Numbered from the stretch's first letter, positions 1-9,737 are shown. The stretch: DNA of 64,000 bases from Marinomonas rhizomae (GCF_024397855.1 NZ_CP073343.1:62001-126000), one strand, 5' to 3'. A program made the numbers and translations. Notes: generated from the sequence alone by a model not told the origin.

Positions 1-1097
1 ATAGCTGCTAGTAGTAAATAGATACAAAACTGATATTGAAGAATTTTAGGGTCGATAAGTAGCCCTTCGGTAATAGCTATTAGATGTTTAACTTTTCTCA
101 AGTTCAGGTTGTGTTTGTTGAGCTCACAGAAGATACAAAACGCATCCTGAAGTTGATCCGCTTGGTTGATCTGAGGGAAGCTTTTCAGGTAACTAAAGTC
201 TAAATTTTCAAACGCTTTTTCGGCTTTTATGAACTCCAGTAAATCAGGTTCAGGCAAAACCATTCTTTGGTTAAAAAATCGGCTTAAATACTCTCGGGAA
301 TTAAATTTTTGTCCGTAAACAGCCTTGATTGAATGTTCGAGCTGTTCAGTATCGGTGGATAGCACAAAGATAACGTTTGGAATATCGAAGAGATGCTTCA
401 CCGTTTCTAGCATTTCGATGGCATAGGTTGGTCGGCAACGATCTAGTTCATCAATGAAAATGTAGGTTTTTTCTTTTGGTTCGTCTTTGCTGTTATTGAC
501 GATATTTAAGAGATTTTCTAGTTCTATCTTGAAGTTTTTTGAGAATTGTTTGTGGCGTTTGTGTTGGCCCATTACTTCTAGACCAAATTCCCCAAGTTTT
601 GCATCAAGTTTTGGAGAGTTAATCCCTTTGATAGAATCGATGCCCTTTTCAACAACATCAATTAGCTCTTTGTTGGTTTCTTCTCCCCAAACCCAGTTAG
701 CAAGAATGCCTTTTATTACTGCTGGAGCTACTGCTTTCGTTAATCCTATTAAGTGGCGGGCAATGCTCTTTTCAACTTCTGTAAAGTCATCTCCTGAGTC
801 TTGTTCTTTCACTTGTTCCATTATTTCTGCGACAAGAATAGATAAGGGATCATTAAGATAATCCGACTCCCAAGCGTCAACCTTTATGGTGGTATAGCCT
901 TGTTCTTGCAGCAGCTTTTGCCACTCTTCAACAAAGTAAGTTTTCCCTGTTCCCCACCCGCCATTAAGGTTGGCAACGAAAGCATGTTTTTCCGTATCAC
1001 GGGTATTCAGGTAAGCGGTGAAACGTTCTGCAAGCTGCTTACGTTTTCCGTTAGAAGCGCAGTATTCAAAAGGCTGGGTCGTTTGCTCAGTGCTCAT
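1..1097 (-). CDS. KAP-family P-loop NTPase, C-terminal part outside the window
   Basis: The minus strand is open from an ATG at 1097 through the window edge, giving 365 residues without a stop. Walker A is GGWGTGKT (residues about 46-53) and Walker B ends in IDELDRC (about 215-221). The DELDRC form is the hallmark of KAP NTPases, a STAND-like class often found as membrane-associated or phage-exclusion ATPases. The usual transmembrane insertion between the Walker motifs is not obvious; residues 100-150 are only mildly hydrophobic. The start directly precedes an N-terminus that reaches Walker A at the usual distance. Downstream neighbours are outside the window, so a defence role cannot be judged. 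Family call is strong, function unknown. Confidence 0.85.
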   Translation of the reverse strand, partial: MSTEQTTQPFEYCASNGKRKQLAERFTAYLNTRDTEKHAFVANLNGGWGTGKTYFVEEWQKLLQEQGYTTIKVDAWESDYLNDPLSILVAEIMEQVKEQDSGDDFTEVEKSIARHLIGLTKAVAPAVIKGILANWVWGEETNKELIDVVEKGIDSIKGINSPKLDAKLGEFGLEVMGQHKRHKQFSKNFKIELENLLNIVNNSKDEPKEKTYIFIDELDRCRPTYAIEMLETVKHLFDIPNVIFVLSTDTEQLEHSIKAVYGQKFNSREYLSRFFNQRMVLPEPDLLEFIKAEKAFENLDFSYLKSFPQINQADQLQDAFCIFCELNKHNLNLRKVKHLIAITEGLLIDPKILQYQFCIYLLLAA

Positions 1098-1200
1098 GAG
1101 AAGTCCTTTAATCAGTTACTTGAACAATAACAGATTACGAGAAGCACAAGTAACCTATAAGATAGGCAGTGTTAGTTTGGTTATATTGTAAGAGGTTTGT

Positions 1201-1554
1201 TTGTCCTATTTAGATCAGTTCATGCAGCAGTGGAAAACGTATTTACAACAGCAGCTTTCCCTATGTGGTATGAACTATATAGTCTCGGAGGCTGGTGATG
1301 CTACGGATATTAAGACGAATTCACTGGCGTATTTTACTTGGTTGAGAACGCATTCCATTGAGCTTGTTGGAATTGATGAAGCAAGGGATAACGTGGCGTG
1401 GGTTATGTTGGAAAAGCAGTTAAAAGCCTTTGCGGAAAAAGCCGAAAAAGGCACGTTCAATCTGGTTTCTAAACTGCATCTAGAAGAAAGCCAAATCCAG
1501 ATTGTTCTGAATTTTAATTATGATGACGAGCAACATATCGTGTATGTCAGCTGA
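1201..1554 (+). CDS. small orphan protein, 117 aa
   Basis: I do not recognise this family. The frame begins with TTG at 1201, preceded by AAGAGG at 1190-1195 with five bases of spacing; the next in-frame ATG (residue 8) has no better ribosome site. The protein is mostly polar and alpha/beta in appearance, with no signal peptide or membrane segment. An acidic C-terminal strand carries the sequence NFNYDDEQHIVYVS. It stands alone between the divergent KAP NTPase and the convergent lpdA, and an 18-bp hairpin follows it. It could be an accessory of the NTPase only if coexpressed, which the divergent orientation does not prove. Confidence 0.6.
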   Translation: MSYLDQFMQQWKTYLQQQLSLCGMNYIVSEAGDATDIKTNSLAYFTWLRTHSIELVGIDEARDNVAWVMLEKQLKAFAEKAEKGTFNLVSKLHLEESQIQIVLNFNYDDEQHIVYVS

Positions 1555-1586
1555 CCTTTGTCGTTTATCGTTTCTTTTGCCTTCTA

Positions 1587-1628
1587 TCACCTTAAACAAA
1601 CCAAGAGGCGTTGGTTTGTTTAAGGTGA
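1587..1628. terminator. long perfect hairpin between convergent genes
   Basis: An 18-bp perfect stem (1587-1604 pairing with 1611-1628) closes a 6-base loop, GAGGCG. It lies between the stop codons of the 117-aa gene and lpdA, where a bidirectional terminator is expected. Neither strand shows a clear T-run after the stem, so it may instead be a transcript-end stabiliser. Confidence 0.6.
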
Positions 1629-1649
1629 ATATCAATCAAAATAAGACTA

Positions 1650-3056
1650 TTACGCTCTTTTCGCTTTCTTGTTCGGCAAGTCTGTAATCGTCCCGGCGCC
1701 AAGTTCTGCTGCCAAGCCGACGGTTTCGTGTAGGCTTGGGTGGGCGTGGATGGTTAAGGCTATGTCTTCCAGTGTGGCACCTAGTTCGATGGCTAGGGTC
1801 AGTTCTCCGAGTAATTCCCCTGCATGAGAACCAACGATGCCAGCACCTAAGACACGGTCTGTTGTTTCGTCATAAATGAGTTTGGTTTTGCCTTGGGTGA
1901 CACCGGAGGCAATGGCGCGTCCACTGGCACTCCATGGAAATACGGCGATTTTAACCGGAATATCCTGCTTTTTCGCTTCAGTTTCGGTTAAACCAACCCA
2001 AGCCACTTCTGGGAAAGTGTAGGCAATAGAAGGAATAGCAAGCGGTTGGAAATCGACCTTGTGACCTGCAATCACCTCGGCGGCGGTATGGCCTTGGTGC
2101 GAGGCTTTATGCGCCAGCATCGGGCCATGAGTGACATCGCCAATGGCGTAAATATTGGGTACAGATGTTTGGCACTTATCATCAGTCAATACAAAACCAC
2201 GCTCGTCTAATTTGACGCCAATGTCTGCAATGCCTGCCGTTTTACCATTAGGCGAGCGGCCAACGGCAACCAGTACTGCATCGACAGCGAGCTGGCGTTC
2301 GCCATCTTTGTCCTTCAAGGTAACGTTTAACGCTTCTGGTGTGGCTTCTATATCGGTTACCTGGGTTTTGGTTAAAAAGCTCATGCGATTTTTGTTGGCT
2401 TGCTCGAACACACGCACTAGATCTTTGTCTGCGCCCGTCATGATTTGTTCGCCAAGTTCTGCGACGGTAATTTTCGCGCCAAGTGATTGGTAAACAGTGG
2501 CCATTTCCAAACCAATAATACCGCCACCAAGCACGAGCAAATGTTCTGGAATACGTTCAAGTTGCAGTGCGCTGGTGGAATCTAAAATCCGTGGATCGTC
2601 ATAAGGCACAAAAGGCAGTTTTATTGCACTAGAACCAACGGCAATAATGGCATTGTTGAATGAAATCTTTTCTTCTTTCCCATCGTTTTTGGTAATTGTC
2701 ATGGATTGCGAGGATTCAAACTTACCTTCACCATAAAAAACCGTGACTTTTCGCCCCTTAGCCATCAGTGCAAGGTTGCTGGTTAGAGTGTCTACGGTGG
2801 ATTGTCTGTGGTGTCGAATCGCTTCAAGGTCGACAGTCGGTTTAGAAAACTGCACACCATGGGACGGTTCTTCGGCCATCAGTATTTTGCCTGCCACATG
2901 CAACAAGGCCTTGGATGGAATACAGCCAACGTTTAGGCAAACGCCACCCAAAGTCGCGTAGCGCTCTATCATGGCGACGTTTAAACCCAAATCTGCTGCT
3001 CGAAACGCCGCTGCATACCCGCCAGGACCACTGCCCAACACTACTAAATCGTACAT
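1650..3056 (-). CDS. lpdA: dihydrolipoamide dehydrogenase (E3)
   Basis: This FAD flavoprotein reoxidises dihydrolipoyl groups with NAD in 2-oxoacid dehydrogenase complexes and the glycine cleavage system. The FAD loop GSGPGG is at residues 8-13, and the redox disulfide CLNVGC (C40 and C45) is intact. An NAD loop (GGGIIGLE) sits mid-protein, and the C-terminal HPSLHE supplies the His-Glu pair of the partner active site. I start at 3056 (468 aa) because AGGAGAAG precedes it at good spacing; an upstream in-frame start adds 18 residues unlike the family and would cross the operator region. No E1 or E2 genes are adjacent, so this is a stand-alone E3. Its promoter region holds two operators shared with the divergent TetR gene, an unusual arrangement for lpd. 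Confidence 0.95.
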   Translation of the reverse strand: MYDLVVLGSGPGGYAAAFRAADLGLNVAMIERYATLGGVCLNVGCIPSKALLHVAGKILMAEEPSHGVQFSKPTVDLEAIRHHRQSTVDTLTSNLALMAKGRKVTVFYGEGKFESSQSMTITKNDGKEEKISFNNAIIAVGSSAIKLPFVPYDDPRILDSTSALQLERIPEHLLVLGGGIIGLEMATVYQSLGAKITVAELGEQIMTGADKDLVRVFEQANKNRMSFLTKTQVTDIEATPEALNVTLKDKDGERQLAVDAVLVAVGRSPNGKTAGIADIGVKLDERGFVLTDDKCQTSVPNIYAIGDVTHGPMLAHKASHQGHTAAEVIAGHKVDFQPLAIPSIAYTFPEVAWVGLTETEAKKQDIPVKIAVFPWSASGRAIASGVTQGKTKLIYDETTDRVLGAGIVGSHAGELLGELTLAIELGATLEDIALTIHAHPSLHETVGLAAELGAGTITDLPNKKAKRA

Positions 3057-3103
3057 TATATTCTTCTCCTCTGGCTGTTTGATGAGGTAGGAAAGTATTC
3101 TAT

Positions 3104-3117
3104 CTATCACTAGATAG
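3104..3117. promoter_or_regulatory. TetR-type operator copy 1
   Basis: CTATCACTAGATAG is an inverted repeat (CTATC / GATAG around ACTA) lying 48 bp upstream of the lpdA start. The same 14-mer recurs at 3160-3173. Identical paired sites in a divergent promoter next to a TetR gene indicate an autoregulatory operator; this is inference from position and symmetry. Confidence 0.7.
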
Positions 3118-3159
3118 GTAGAATATAGCTTGAGTATTCAAGTAGGGTCAATAAAATAC

Positions 3160-3173
3160 CTATCACTAGATAG
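3160..3173. promoter_or_regulatory. TetR-type operator copy 2
   Basis: Exact second copy of CTATCACTAGATAG, 56 bp (about 5.3 helical turns) from the first and 21 bp upstream of the TetR gene start. It resembles the symmetry of classical tet operators (CTATCA-type half-sites). Confidence 0.7.
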
Positions 3174-3194
3174 ATAAATACATGAGATAAGTAA

Positions 3195-3758
3195 ATGACG
3201 ACGGATAAAAACGACACCAAAACGAAAATTATGGACACGGCCGAAGGCTTTATAGTGCAAGGTGGCTATAACGCGTTTAGCTTCCGAGACATCGCTGAAG
3301 CGGTGGGGATCAAAAGTGCGAGTGTTCACTATCACTATCCGACCAAAGCTGACTTGGTCTCTGCCGTGATGGCTCGTTACACCGAATCGTTCTCTATACA
3401 ATTACCCGACCCAACAGACGAAAGCTTAGATCCAAAAATTATGATCAATGGATTCATCGATGGTTTTAAAGCCAAGATAGTTGATCAGCGTGACATGAGC
3501 TTGTGTACTATGTTGACCTCGAATAAGGCCACTTTACCCGAAGCTGTTTGTATTGAGTTAGCCGCGTTCTATCAGCTGATCTTAGATTGGTTGACCCACG
3601 TATTTGTGCGTTTGGATAAGGTTGATAAAAACGCAGGATTTATGAAAGCGAGTCAATTACTGGCTAGTCTCCATGGCGCTTCGATTTTAGTGCAAGGCAC
3701 AAATCAGCCCGATTTTTTTAATCATGCTTTGTCTGATTGGCGAATGGCTTACTCTTAA
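3195..3758 (+). CDS. TetR/AcrR family transcriptional regulator
   Basis: The N-terminal DNA-binding domain (residues about 8-55) has the typical TetR helix-turn-helix with FSFRDIAEAVGIKSASVHYHY. The remaining 130 residues form an all-helical ligand domain of the kind seen in small TetR regulators. Length (187 aa) is normal. It is divergent from lpdA, and both promoters share a duplicated palindromic operator, so it very likely represses itself and lpdA or a wider regulon. The inducer cannot be guessed from sequence. Confidence 0.9.
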   Translation: MTTDKNDTKTKIMDTAEGFIVQGGYNAFSFRDIAEAVGIKSASVHYHYPTKADLVSAVMARYTESFSIQLPDPTDESLDPKIMINGFIDGFKAKIVDQRDMSLCTMLTSNKATLPEAVCIELAAFYQLILDWLTHVFVRLDKVDKNAGFMKASQLLASLHGASILVQGTNQPDFFNHALSDWRMAYS

Positions 3759-3816
3759 CGCTGTAATGCTATATTAAATTACTGCTTCCTTGAGGTAAAA
3801 TTGCTCTTTACGATTA

Positions 3817-4776
3817 ATGAACGAAACGACATTCATGAGCTCACTAGATAAAAATATACATAACCCTCAGTTTAAATGGCGTTTCCTTGCGCCTCGATTT
3901 TGGGCAACTTGGTTGATGGTTCTACTGTCCATCTTGTTGGCTTATGTTCCTTTTCGTCTACGTGACAAATTAGCCGCGAAAATCGTTCCTTTGGTAATGA
4001 AGAAAAATAGCGGCGCTTTAAAGCGTGCGCGCCTAAACATTCAGCATTGTTTTCCAGAAAAGTCGCTAAAAGAGCGAGAAACGATGTTGCGCAAAAGCTT
4101 AGAAACCGGGGCGCAATTTTGCCTAGCTTATGGTGAACTGTTAGTTCGTAGTGAGAAGTACAAAAAAAGCCGCGATGAGGTGATTGGTGGAGAGAATTTG
4201 TTTCCGCTTGTTGAGAAAGGTGAAAATATTATTTCTTTGACGCCACATTGCTGGTCAATTGATTACACGGGCTCTATGCTTGCTTCTCGTGGTATTACCA
4301 TTACGACTATCATGCGCCCACAGAAAAACCCATTATTTGATTGGCTAATGCATAAGCAGCGTATGCAATATGGCCGAGGGGTGGTTTACCCTCGTGATGC
4401 GAGCATCAAACCGTTCCTAAAATCGGTAAGGGAAGGATGCTTAGGGTATTATCTACCGGATGAAGATCATGGTCTTCAGCAATCGGTCTTTGTTCCCTTC
4501 TTTGGTACGGAAAAGGCAACGCTTAAAGGGTTGGGTAAATTAACCAAACTAACGAAAGCCAAAATTATTCCAATGTTTCAGGCTTATAATGCCAAATCTG
4601 GTAAATATGAATTGCACGTGTTTCCGGCGCTTGAAAACTTCCCTACTGGAGATGAAACACAAGACGCCATTGTCATGAATAAAGCATTAGAAGAAATGAT
4701 AGAGTCTCATCCTGAACAATATATGTGGATTTTGAATTTGCTTCGAACTCGGCCTGATGGTACTCGTCTTTATTAG
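3817..4776 (+). CDS. lpxM: lipid A secondary acyltransferase, LpxM/MsbB type
   Basis: The protein adds a secondary acyl chain (myristoyl type in E. coli) to Kdo-lipid A at the inner membrane. It aligns along its length with MsbB/LpxM: the N-terminal FLAPRFWATW block, a single membrane segment near residues 30-48, the catalytic H-x4-D in HCWSID (about residues 144-149), the GYYLPDEDHG block, and the C-terminal EQYMWILNLLRTR. Length (319 aa) fits. The start is uncertain: an ATG at 3835 (MSSLDKN) is equally possible and neither has a strong ribosome site. A terminator follows, so it is probably a single-gene unit. Confidence 0.9.
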   Translation: MNETTFMSSLDKNIHNPQFKWRFLAPRFWATWLMVLLSILLAYVPFRLRDKLAAKIVPLVMKKNSGALKRARLNIQHCFPEKSLKERETMLRKSLETGAQFCLAYGELLVRSEKYKKSRDEVIGGENLFPLVEKGENIISLTPHCWSIDYTGSMLASRGITITTIMRPQKNPLFDWLMHKQRMQYGRGVVYPRDASIKPFLKSVREGCLGYYLPDEDHGLQQSVFVPFFGTEKATLKGLGKLTKLTKAKIIPMFQAYNAKSGKYELHVFPALENFPTGDETQDAIVMNKALEEMIESHPEQYMWILNLLRTRPDGTRLY

Positions 4777-4814
4777 AGAGATGCTCACGAAAACTGTCTA
4801 TTAAGTGATAAACT

Positions 4815-5823
<1,009 letters not shown>

Positions 5824-5850
5824 TTTAAAGCATAAATAAGAGGATACATT

Positions 5851-6651
5851 TTGGATCAATACGCTGTTGTTGGAAATCCGATTGCTCACAGTAAATCGCC
5901 GAGCATTCATGCTCACTTTGCTGAACTAACAAAACAAGAATTGGCCTATTCGACCTTGCTTGGTGATGAAGCAGAGTTTGAAAACCAAGTCAGAGATTTT
6001 TTTGAAAAAGACGGCAAAGGCTTGAATGTTACGGTGCCTTTTAAAGAACGCGCTTATGCAATGTGCGACATCTTAAGCCAGCGCGCAAAACAAGCGGGTG
6101 CCGTAAATACCTTGCTAATGGCTAAGAATGGTGACCTTTTCGGCGATAATACCGACGGAATCGGTATGGTTCGTGACATTGTTACAAACCACGGACAGAG
6201 CTTAACTGACAAACGTATTCTTATTTTGGGGGCAGGCGGTGCTGTGCGTGGCGTGCTTGAACCTGTTTTGTCTGAAAACCCAGAATCTGTCACCATTGCC
6301 AACCGCACTCTTGAGAAAGCACAATCCTTGGCGGATCAATTTGATTGTCTGGCGTCGTCTTTTGAGGCGCTCGAAGGCCATTTTGATATTATTATCAATG
6401 GCACATCAGCGAGTTTATCTGGCAGTTTGCCACCCTTAAAAGGTGAGCTAATAAACTCTGAAACATGGTGCTACGACATGATGTATGGCAAAGGGCGCAC
6501 CATCTTTCTACAGTGGGCCCATGAGCATGGTGCCGATGGCGCTGATGGTCTTGGTATGCTCGTAGGCCAAGCAGCAGAAGCCTTTTATCTGTGGCGACAA
6601 ATTCGCCCTGAAACGGCCAGTTTAGTTGAGGTAATGCGCCAGCAGATGTAA
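5851..6651 (+). CDS. aroE: shikimate dehydrogenase (NADP)
   Basis: AroE reduces 3-dehydroshikimate to shikimate in aromatic amino-acid synthesis. The canonical substrate motif HSKSP is at about residues 13-17, the catalytic lysine lies in NVTVPFKER, the aspartate in DNTDGIG, the nucleotide loop is GAGGAVRG, and NRTLEKA is the NADP-type signature. Length (266 aa) is typical. Start is TTG at 5851 with AAGAGG at 5838-5843. It follows hemF closely and precedes a FemAB-like gene by 41 bp. This is the housekeeping copy; a divergent paralogue lies at 15308-16168. Confidence 0.95.
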   Translation: MDQYAVVGNPIAHSKSPSIHAHFAELTKQELAYSTLLGDEAEFENQVRDFFEKDGKGLNVTVPFKERAYAMCDILSQRAKQAGAVNTLLMAKNGDLFGDNTDGIGMVRDIVTNHGQSLTDKRILILGAGGAVRGVLEPVLSENPESVTIANRTLEKAQSLADQFDCLASSFEALEGHFDIIINGTSASLSGSLPPLKGELINSETWCYDMMYGKGRTIFLQWAHEHGADGADGLGMLVGQAAEAFYLWRQIRPETASLVEVMRQQM

Positions 6652-6692
6652 ATCTAAAGGTATTGGCAATCAGCGATAGAAAGGAAAGTAGT

Positions 6693-7853
6693 ATGAAAGC
6701 GCAATGGTTCAGTTCGGTCGATCAAATAGGCGAAGCCAAATGGCAAGAGGCTATTGGAGAAACGCGATACCCGTTTGCGCAATTTGCTTTTCATCAAGCG
6801 TTAGAACAGAGCAAAAGTATTGGCGACGGAACCGGTTGGTACCCTGAATACTTGCTCGTAATGAACGATGATGACAGCCCACTTGCCATTGCTCCAACTT
6901 ATTTGAAAACCCACTCCCAAGGTGAATTTGTCTTCGATTGGTCTTGGGCAGATGCCTACCAACGTTACGGCATGCGTTACTTTCCTAAGCGTATCTGGGC
7001 GATTCCTTTCTCTCCAGTAACGGGCTTACGTATCTTCTCTCACCTTGATCCAAAAGGTGATGATGACGAGTTTTCTCATCTGTACCCAGCGCTGGCTGAA
7101 TTAATGACTCAAGCCAACCAAGAGCGCGCTTTTTCAAGCTGGCACCTGTTATTTACCAAGCCAGAACACGCAGCGTTATTCGCACCAAACAAAGACTTAC
7201 TGCATCGGGTCTCCTGTCAGTTTCATTGGTTTAATCGTGACTATAAAGACATGGACGATTACTTATCTCACTTTTCTAGTCGCAAACGCAAAACCGCACG
7301 TAAGGAACGAGAAAAAGTCGCTAAAGAAGGCATTAAACTGACTCGCACCATCGGTAAAGACTTAACTACAGCGGACATCGATTTCTTTTATCTGTGTTAT
7401 CAATCCACTTACGCTAAACGTGGACAACAAGGTTATTTGACGCGAGAGTTTTTCGGCCAATTAGCTAAGAATATGGGCGATCAAATCCTCTTGGTGCAAG
7501 CTTTCAGGGGTGATGAAGCCATCGCGGCGTCTTGGTGTTTCTTTGACGATCATTCTTTGTATGGCCGCTATTGGGGCTGTATGGAAGAAGTCGATTGCTT
7601 GCACTTTGAGGCCTGCTATTACCAAGGCATCGAGTTTTGCCTAGAAAAAGGGTTACAGCATTTTGATCCAGGTACTCAAGGGGAACACAAAATCGCCCGA
7701 GGCTTCGAACCTGTCTTCAGCCACAGCGTCCACTACATCGCCCATGAGGGTTTCCGCGAAGCCATTGGCAACTTCTGTGAAGAAGAAGCGCAAGCCGTGC
7801 GTGAGTACCATCAAGATACCCATACGCTGTTGCCGTTTAAGCAGGAAAGCTGA
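6693..7853 (+). CDS. FemAB-like GNAT-fold protein (DUF482 family)
   Basis: About 386 residues matching the conserved bacterial DUF482/FemAB-related family, which has two acyltransferase-like folds and is annotated as putative peptidoglycan-modification or recognition proteins. Visible blocks are FSSRKRKTARKEREK (mid-protein, basic), FYLCYQSTYAKRGQ, SLYGRYWGCMEEVDCLHFE and FDPGTQGEHKIARGF. I start at the ATG at 6693, which has AAGGAAAG just upstream, rather than the TTG at 6663. The position after hemF-aroE suggests cotranscription. Biochemical substrate is not established for the family. Confidence 0.85.
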   Translation: MKAQWFSSVDQIGEAKWQEAIGETRYPFAQFAFHQALEQSKSIGDGTGWYPEYLLVMNDDDSPLAIAPTYLKTHSQGEFVFDWSWADAYQRYGMRYFPKRIWAIPFSPVTGLRIFSHLDPKGDDDEFSHLYPALAELMTQANQERAFSSWHLLFTKPEHAALFAPNKDLLHRVSCQFHWFNRDYKDMDDYLSHFSSRKRKTARKEREKVAKEGIKLTRTIGKDLTTADIDFFYLCYQSTYAKRGQQGYLTREFFGQLAKNMGDQILLVQAFRGDEAIAASWCFFDDHSLYGRYWGCMEEVDCLHFEACYYQGIEFCLEKGLQHFDPGTQGEHKIARGFEPVFSHSVHYIAHEGFREAIGNFCEEEAQAVREYHQDTHTLLPFKQES

Positions 7854-7883
7854 TTACTGCCAATGGCTCGGGAGGAAATTTGC

Positions 7884-8861
7884 TTAATTTGGAGAATCAT
7901 TTCTCTGATACAGCACTGCCAAGGACGACACCAGACCTTCCATTGCTATGCGTAGTTCTGGTGGGCCAATGACTTCTAGTTCGGCACCAAAGCGCAAGAG
8001 TTCCGCGCAGCCGTGTACCGATTCTCCCACTGGAAATTTGGCTCGGTGCCAGCCTGAATCATCCATTGGCTCAATCGTCGCTTGTCTCACCACATAAGAA
8101 GAACTCACGTATTCCATGATCTTAACACCCAACGCGGTTAAACGTACTTCGGCGATAATTGGAAATTGAAGCGCTTCCATACGGCGTAAACTATCCTGCC
8201 AAAACGCGGCTAAATTGAAGTCTTTAGGCCGCTCGAATGTCTCATCCAGTAAGGTCAGTGATTCAATACGAGATACGCGATACGTTCGAACGTCTGTATC
8301 GACCTTCGCCATCAAATACCACTGTCCACCTTTTAAAACGATGCCTAGAGGTTGGGTCTGACGTTGTATTTCGCCTTTCCAACTCTGATAGCGCATGGTA
8401 ATAAGCTGTTGCTCCAATACGGCAGTCATCAATGTTGGCAAGTAGGTGACTTGTTCATCGTCAGAAAACCAATTTGGCGCATCCAGCAAAAATCGGCTCT
8501 GTAAGCGGTCAGATTCGTAGCGCATGTTTTCCGGCAGGGCGGCTTTTAATTTCAATTGCGCGTCAGCAAGAGTTGCTTGCAGCCCCATTTTTTGAGCTGG
8601 ACCGGACAACCCCGTCAGAAACAGTGTTTCGGCTTCCTTCGCGGAAAGTCCATTCAGTCGGGTCCGATAACCATGTAACAGCCGGTAGCCGCCTTGCACT
8701 CCTTGTTCGCTGTAGACGGGGACGCCAATGGCGCTAAGTGCTTCGATATCCCGATAAACCGTGCGGATCGACGTTTCACAGGCGTCAGCCAATGTACGAG
8801 CAGTCACCCTTTCATGGGTCTGTAACATCATCAGAAGTTTCAGTATTCGACTGGCCCGCAT
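7884..8861 (-). CDS. YafY-type regulator: winged helix plus WYL domain
   Basis: The N-terminal 60 residues form an HTH_11-type winged helix (RVTARTLADACETSIRTVYRDIEALS). A central WYL domain follows from about residue 140, containing ITMRYQSWKG and QPLGIVLKGGQWYLMAK, then a WCX-type C-terminal region. WYL regulators sense small ligands or nucleic acids. The gene is divergent from a glutathione S-transferase, with a 21-bp near-palindrome at 8955-8975 between them, so it probably controls that gene. Length (325 aa) is typical. Confidence 0.9.
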   Translation of the reverse strand: MRASRILKLLMMLQTHERVTARTLADACETSIRTVYRDIEALSAIGVPVYSEQGVQGGYRLLHGYRTRLNGLSAKEAETLFLTGLSGPAQKMGLQATLADAQLKLKAALPENMRYESDRLQSRFLLDAPNWFSDDEQVTYLPTLMTAVLEQQLITMRYQSWKGEIQRQTQPLGIVLKGGQWYLMAKVDTDVRTYRVSRIESLTLLDETFERPKDFNLAAFWQDSLRRMEALQFPIIAEVRLTALGVKIMEYVSSSYVVRQATIEPMDDSGWHRAKFPVGESVHGCAELLRFGAELEVIGPPELRIAMEGLVSSLAVLYQRNDSPN

Positions 8862-8954
8862 GGGGTTCTCCTTTGGTTGTACTAAGTAGTCGAGCTATGC
8901 ATTTTGCTAAGTGATAACACCACGCGAGTTTTATTTTGCCAGTATAAAAGAAAT

Positions 8955-8975
8955 ACCTGACATCAGATGGCAGGT
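8955..8975. promoter_or_regulatory. candidate operator of the WYL regulator
   Basis: ACCTG-A-CATC-A-GATG-G-CAGGT: arms ACCTGnCATC and GATGnCAGGT are exact complements apart from one symmetric position. It lies 65 bp upstream of the GST start and 94 bp from the regulator start. Assignment is inferred from symmetry and location. Confidence 0.55.
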
Positions 8976-9039
8976 TTAATCGCTAATATTGCCCATGTAG
9001 TAAGCATTATTTCCCCAACACATTTTTGAGGCAACTGAC

Positions 9040-9699
9040 ATGAGTAATATCCACGACAACACAGCTCGAAACAATGGCACCATCACCTTGTATCATGCTC
9101 CACAAACCAGAGGCACTGGCGTTTTGGTTTTGCTAGAAGAATTAGGTGTGCCCTATGAGATGAAAGTGCTGAATTTTAAAGCAGGAGAAAACCAGCAGCC
9201 GGAATTTTTGGCTATTAATCCTTTGGGTAAATTCCCAACCCTTGTTCACAATGGCACTGTAGTCACCGAACAAGTCGCTTGTTATCTATATTTGGCTGAT
9301 CTTTTCCCTGAAAAAGGTTTGGCACCTGCTTTAAATGACCCAAAACGTGGTGCTTATTTGCGCTGGATGGCCTACCAAGGCAGCAGCTTTGAACCCGCTT
9401 TGATCGACAAAGCCTTTAATCGATCTCCTGTTGAAGCGTCTCAATTAGCTTATGGTAGTTTTGATAAAATGCTGAAAACACTGTTCGACCAAATAGCCAA
9501 AGGTCCTTATTTATTAGGAGAACAACTTTATGCGGTAGATATTCTGTGGGGTATCAGTTTGAAATGGTGTCGTATGTTTGGACTAATCACCACCAACCCT
9601 GTGGTGGATGCTTATATTGAACGCGTCATCTCACGTCCAGCGTTTATTAAAGCTGAACAACAAGACCAAGCACTGCTGCTTGCCCAGGAAAGTGAGTAA
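9040..9699 (+). CDS. glutathione S-transferase family protein
   Basis: The N-terminal thioredoxin fold (residues about 14-95) starts with TLYHAPQTRGTGVLVLLEELG and contains the conserved cis-proline and glutathione-binding segment NPLGKFPTLV followed by TEQVACYLYLAD. The C-terminal helical domain fills the remaining 110 residues. Such enzymes conjugate or reduce electrophiles with glutathione in the cytoplasm; the substrate is not predictable. ATG at 9040 has GAGGCAAC upstream. The divergent WYL regulator is the likely controller. Confidence 0.9.
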   Translation: MSNIHDNTARNNGTITLYHAPQTRGTGVLVLLEELGVPYEMKVLNFKAGENQQPEFLAINPLGKFPTLVHNGTVVTEQVACYLYLADLFPEKGLAPALNDPKRGAYLRWMAYQGSSFEPALIDKAFNRSPVEASQLAYGSFDKMLKTLFDQIAKGPYLLGEQLYAVDILWGISLKWCRMFGLITTNPVVDAYIERVISRPAFIKAEQQDQALLLAQESE

Positions 9700-9737
9700 C
9701 CCCCTCCCAACCTCCCCCTTAGCAGGGAGAGGAGTTA
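9700..9737. repeat. solo REP-like palindromic repeat
   Basis: A C-rich then G-rich unit (CCCCTCCCAACCTCCCCCTT, AGCAGGGAGAGGAG) folds into a hairpin between the convergent GST and hmp genes. It is closely similar to the left arm of the paired element at 12735-12866, which identifies it as a dispersed repeat. It may also serve as the transcription stop for both genes. Confidence 0.75.

Noticed and set aside
487-861. Plus-strand frame of 124 codons
   Set aside because: It is the antisense of the well-supported KAP NTPase, which carries clear Walker motifs.
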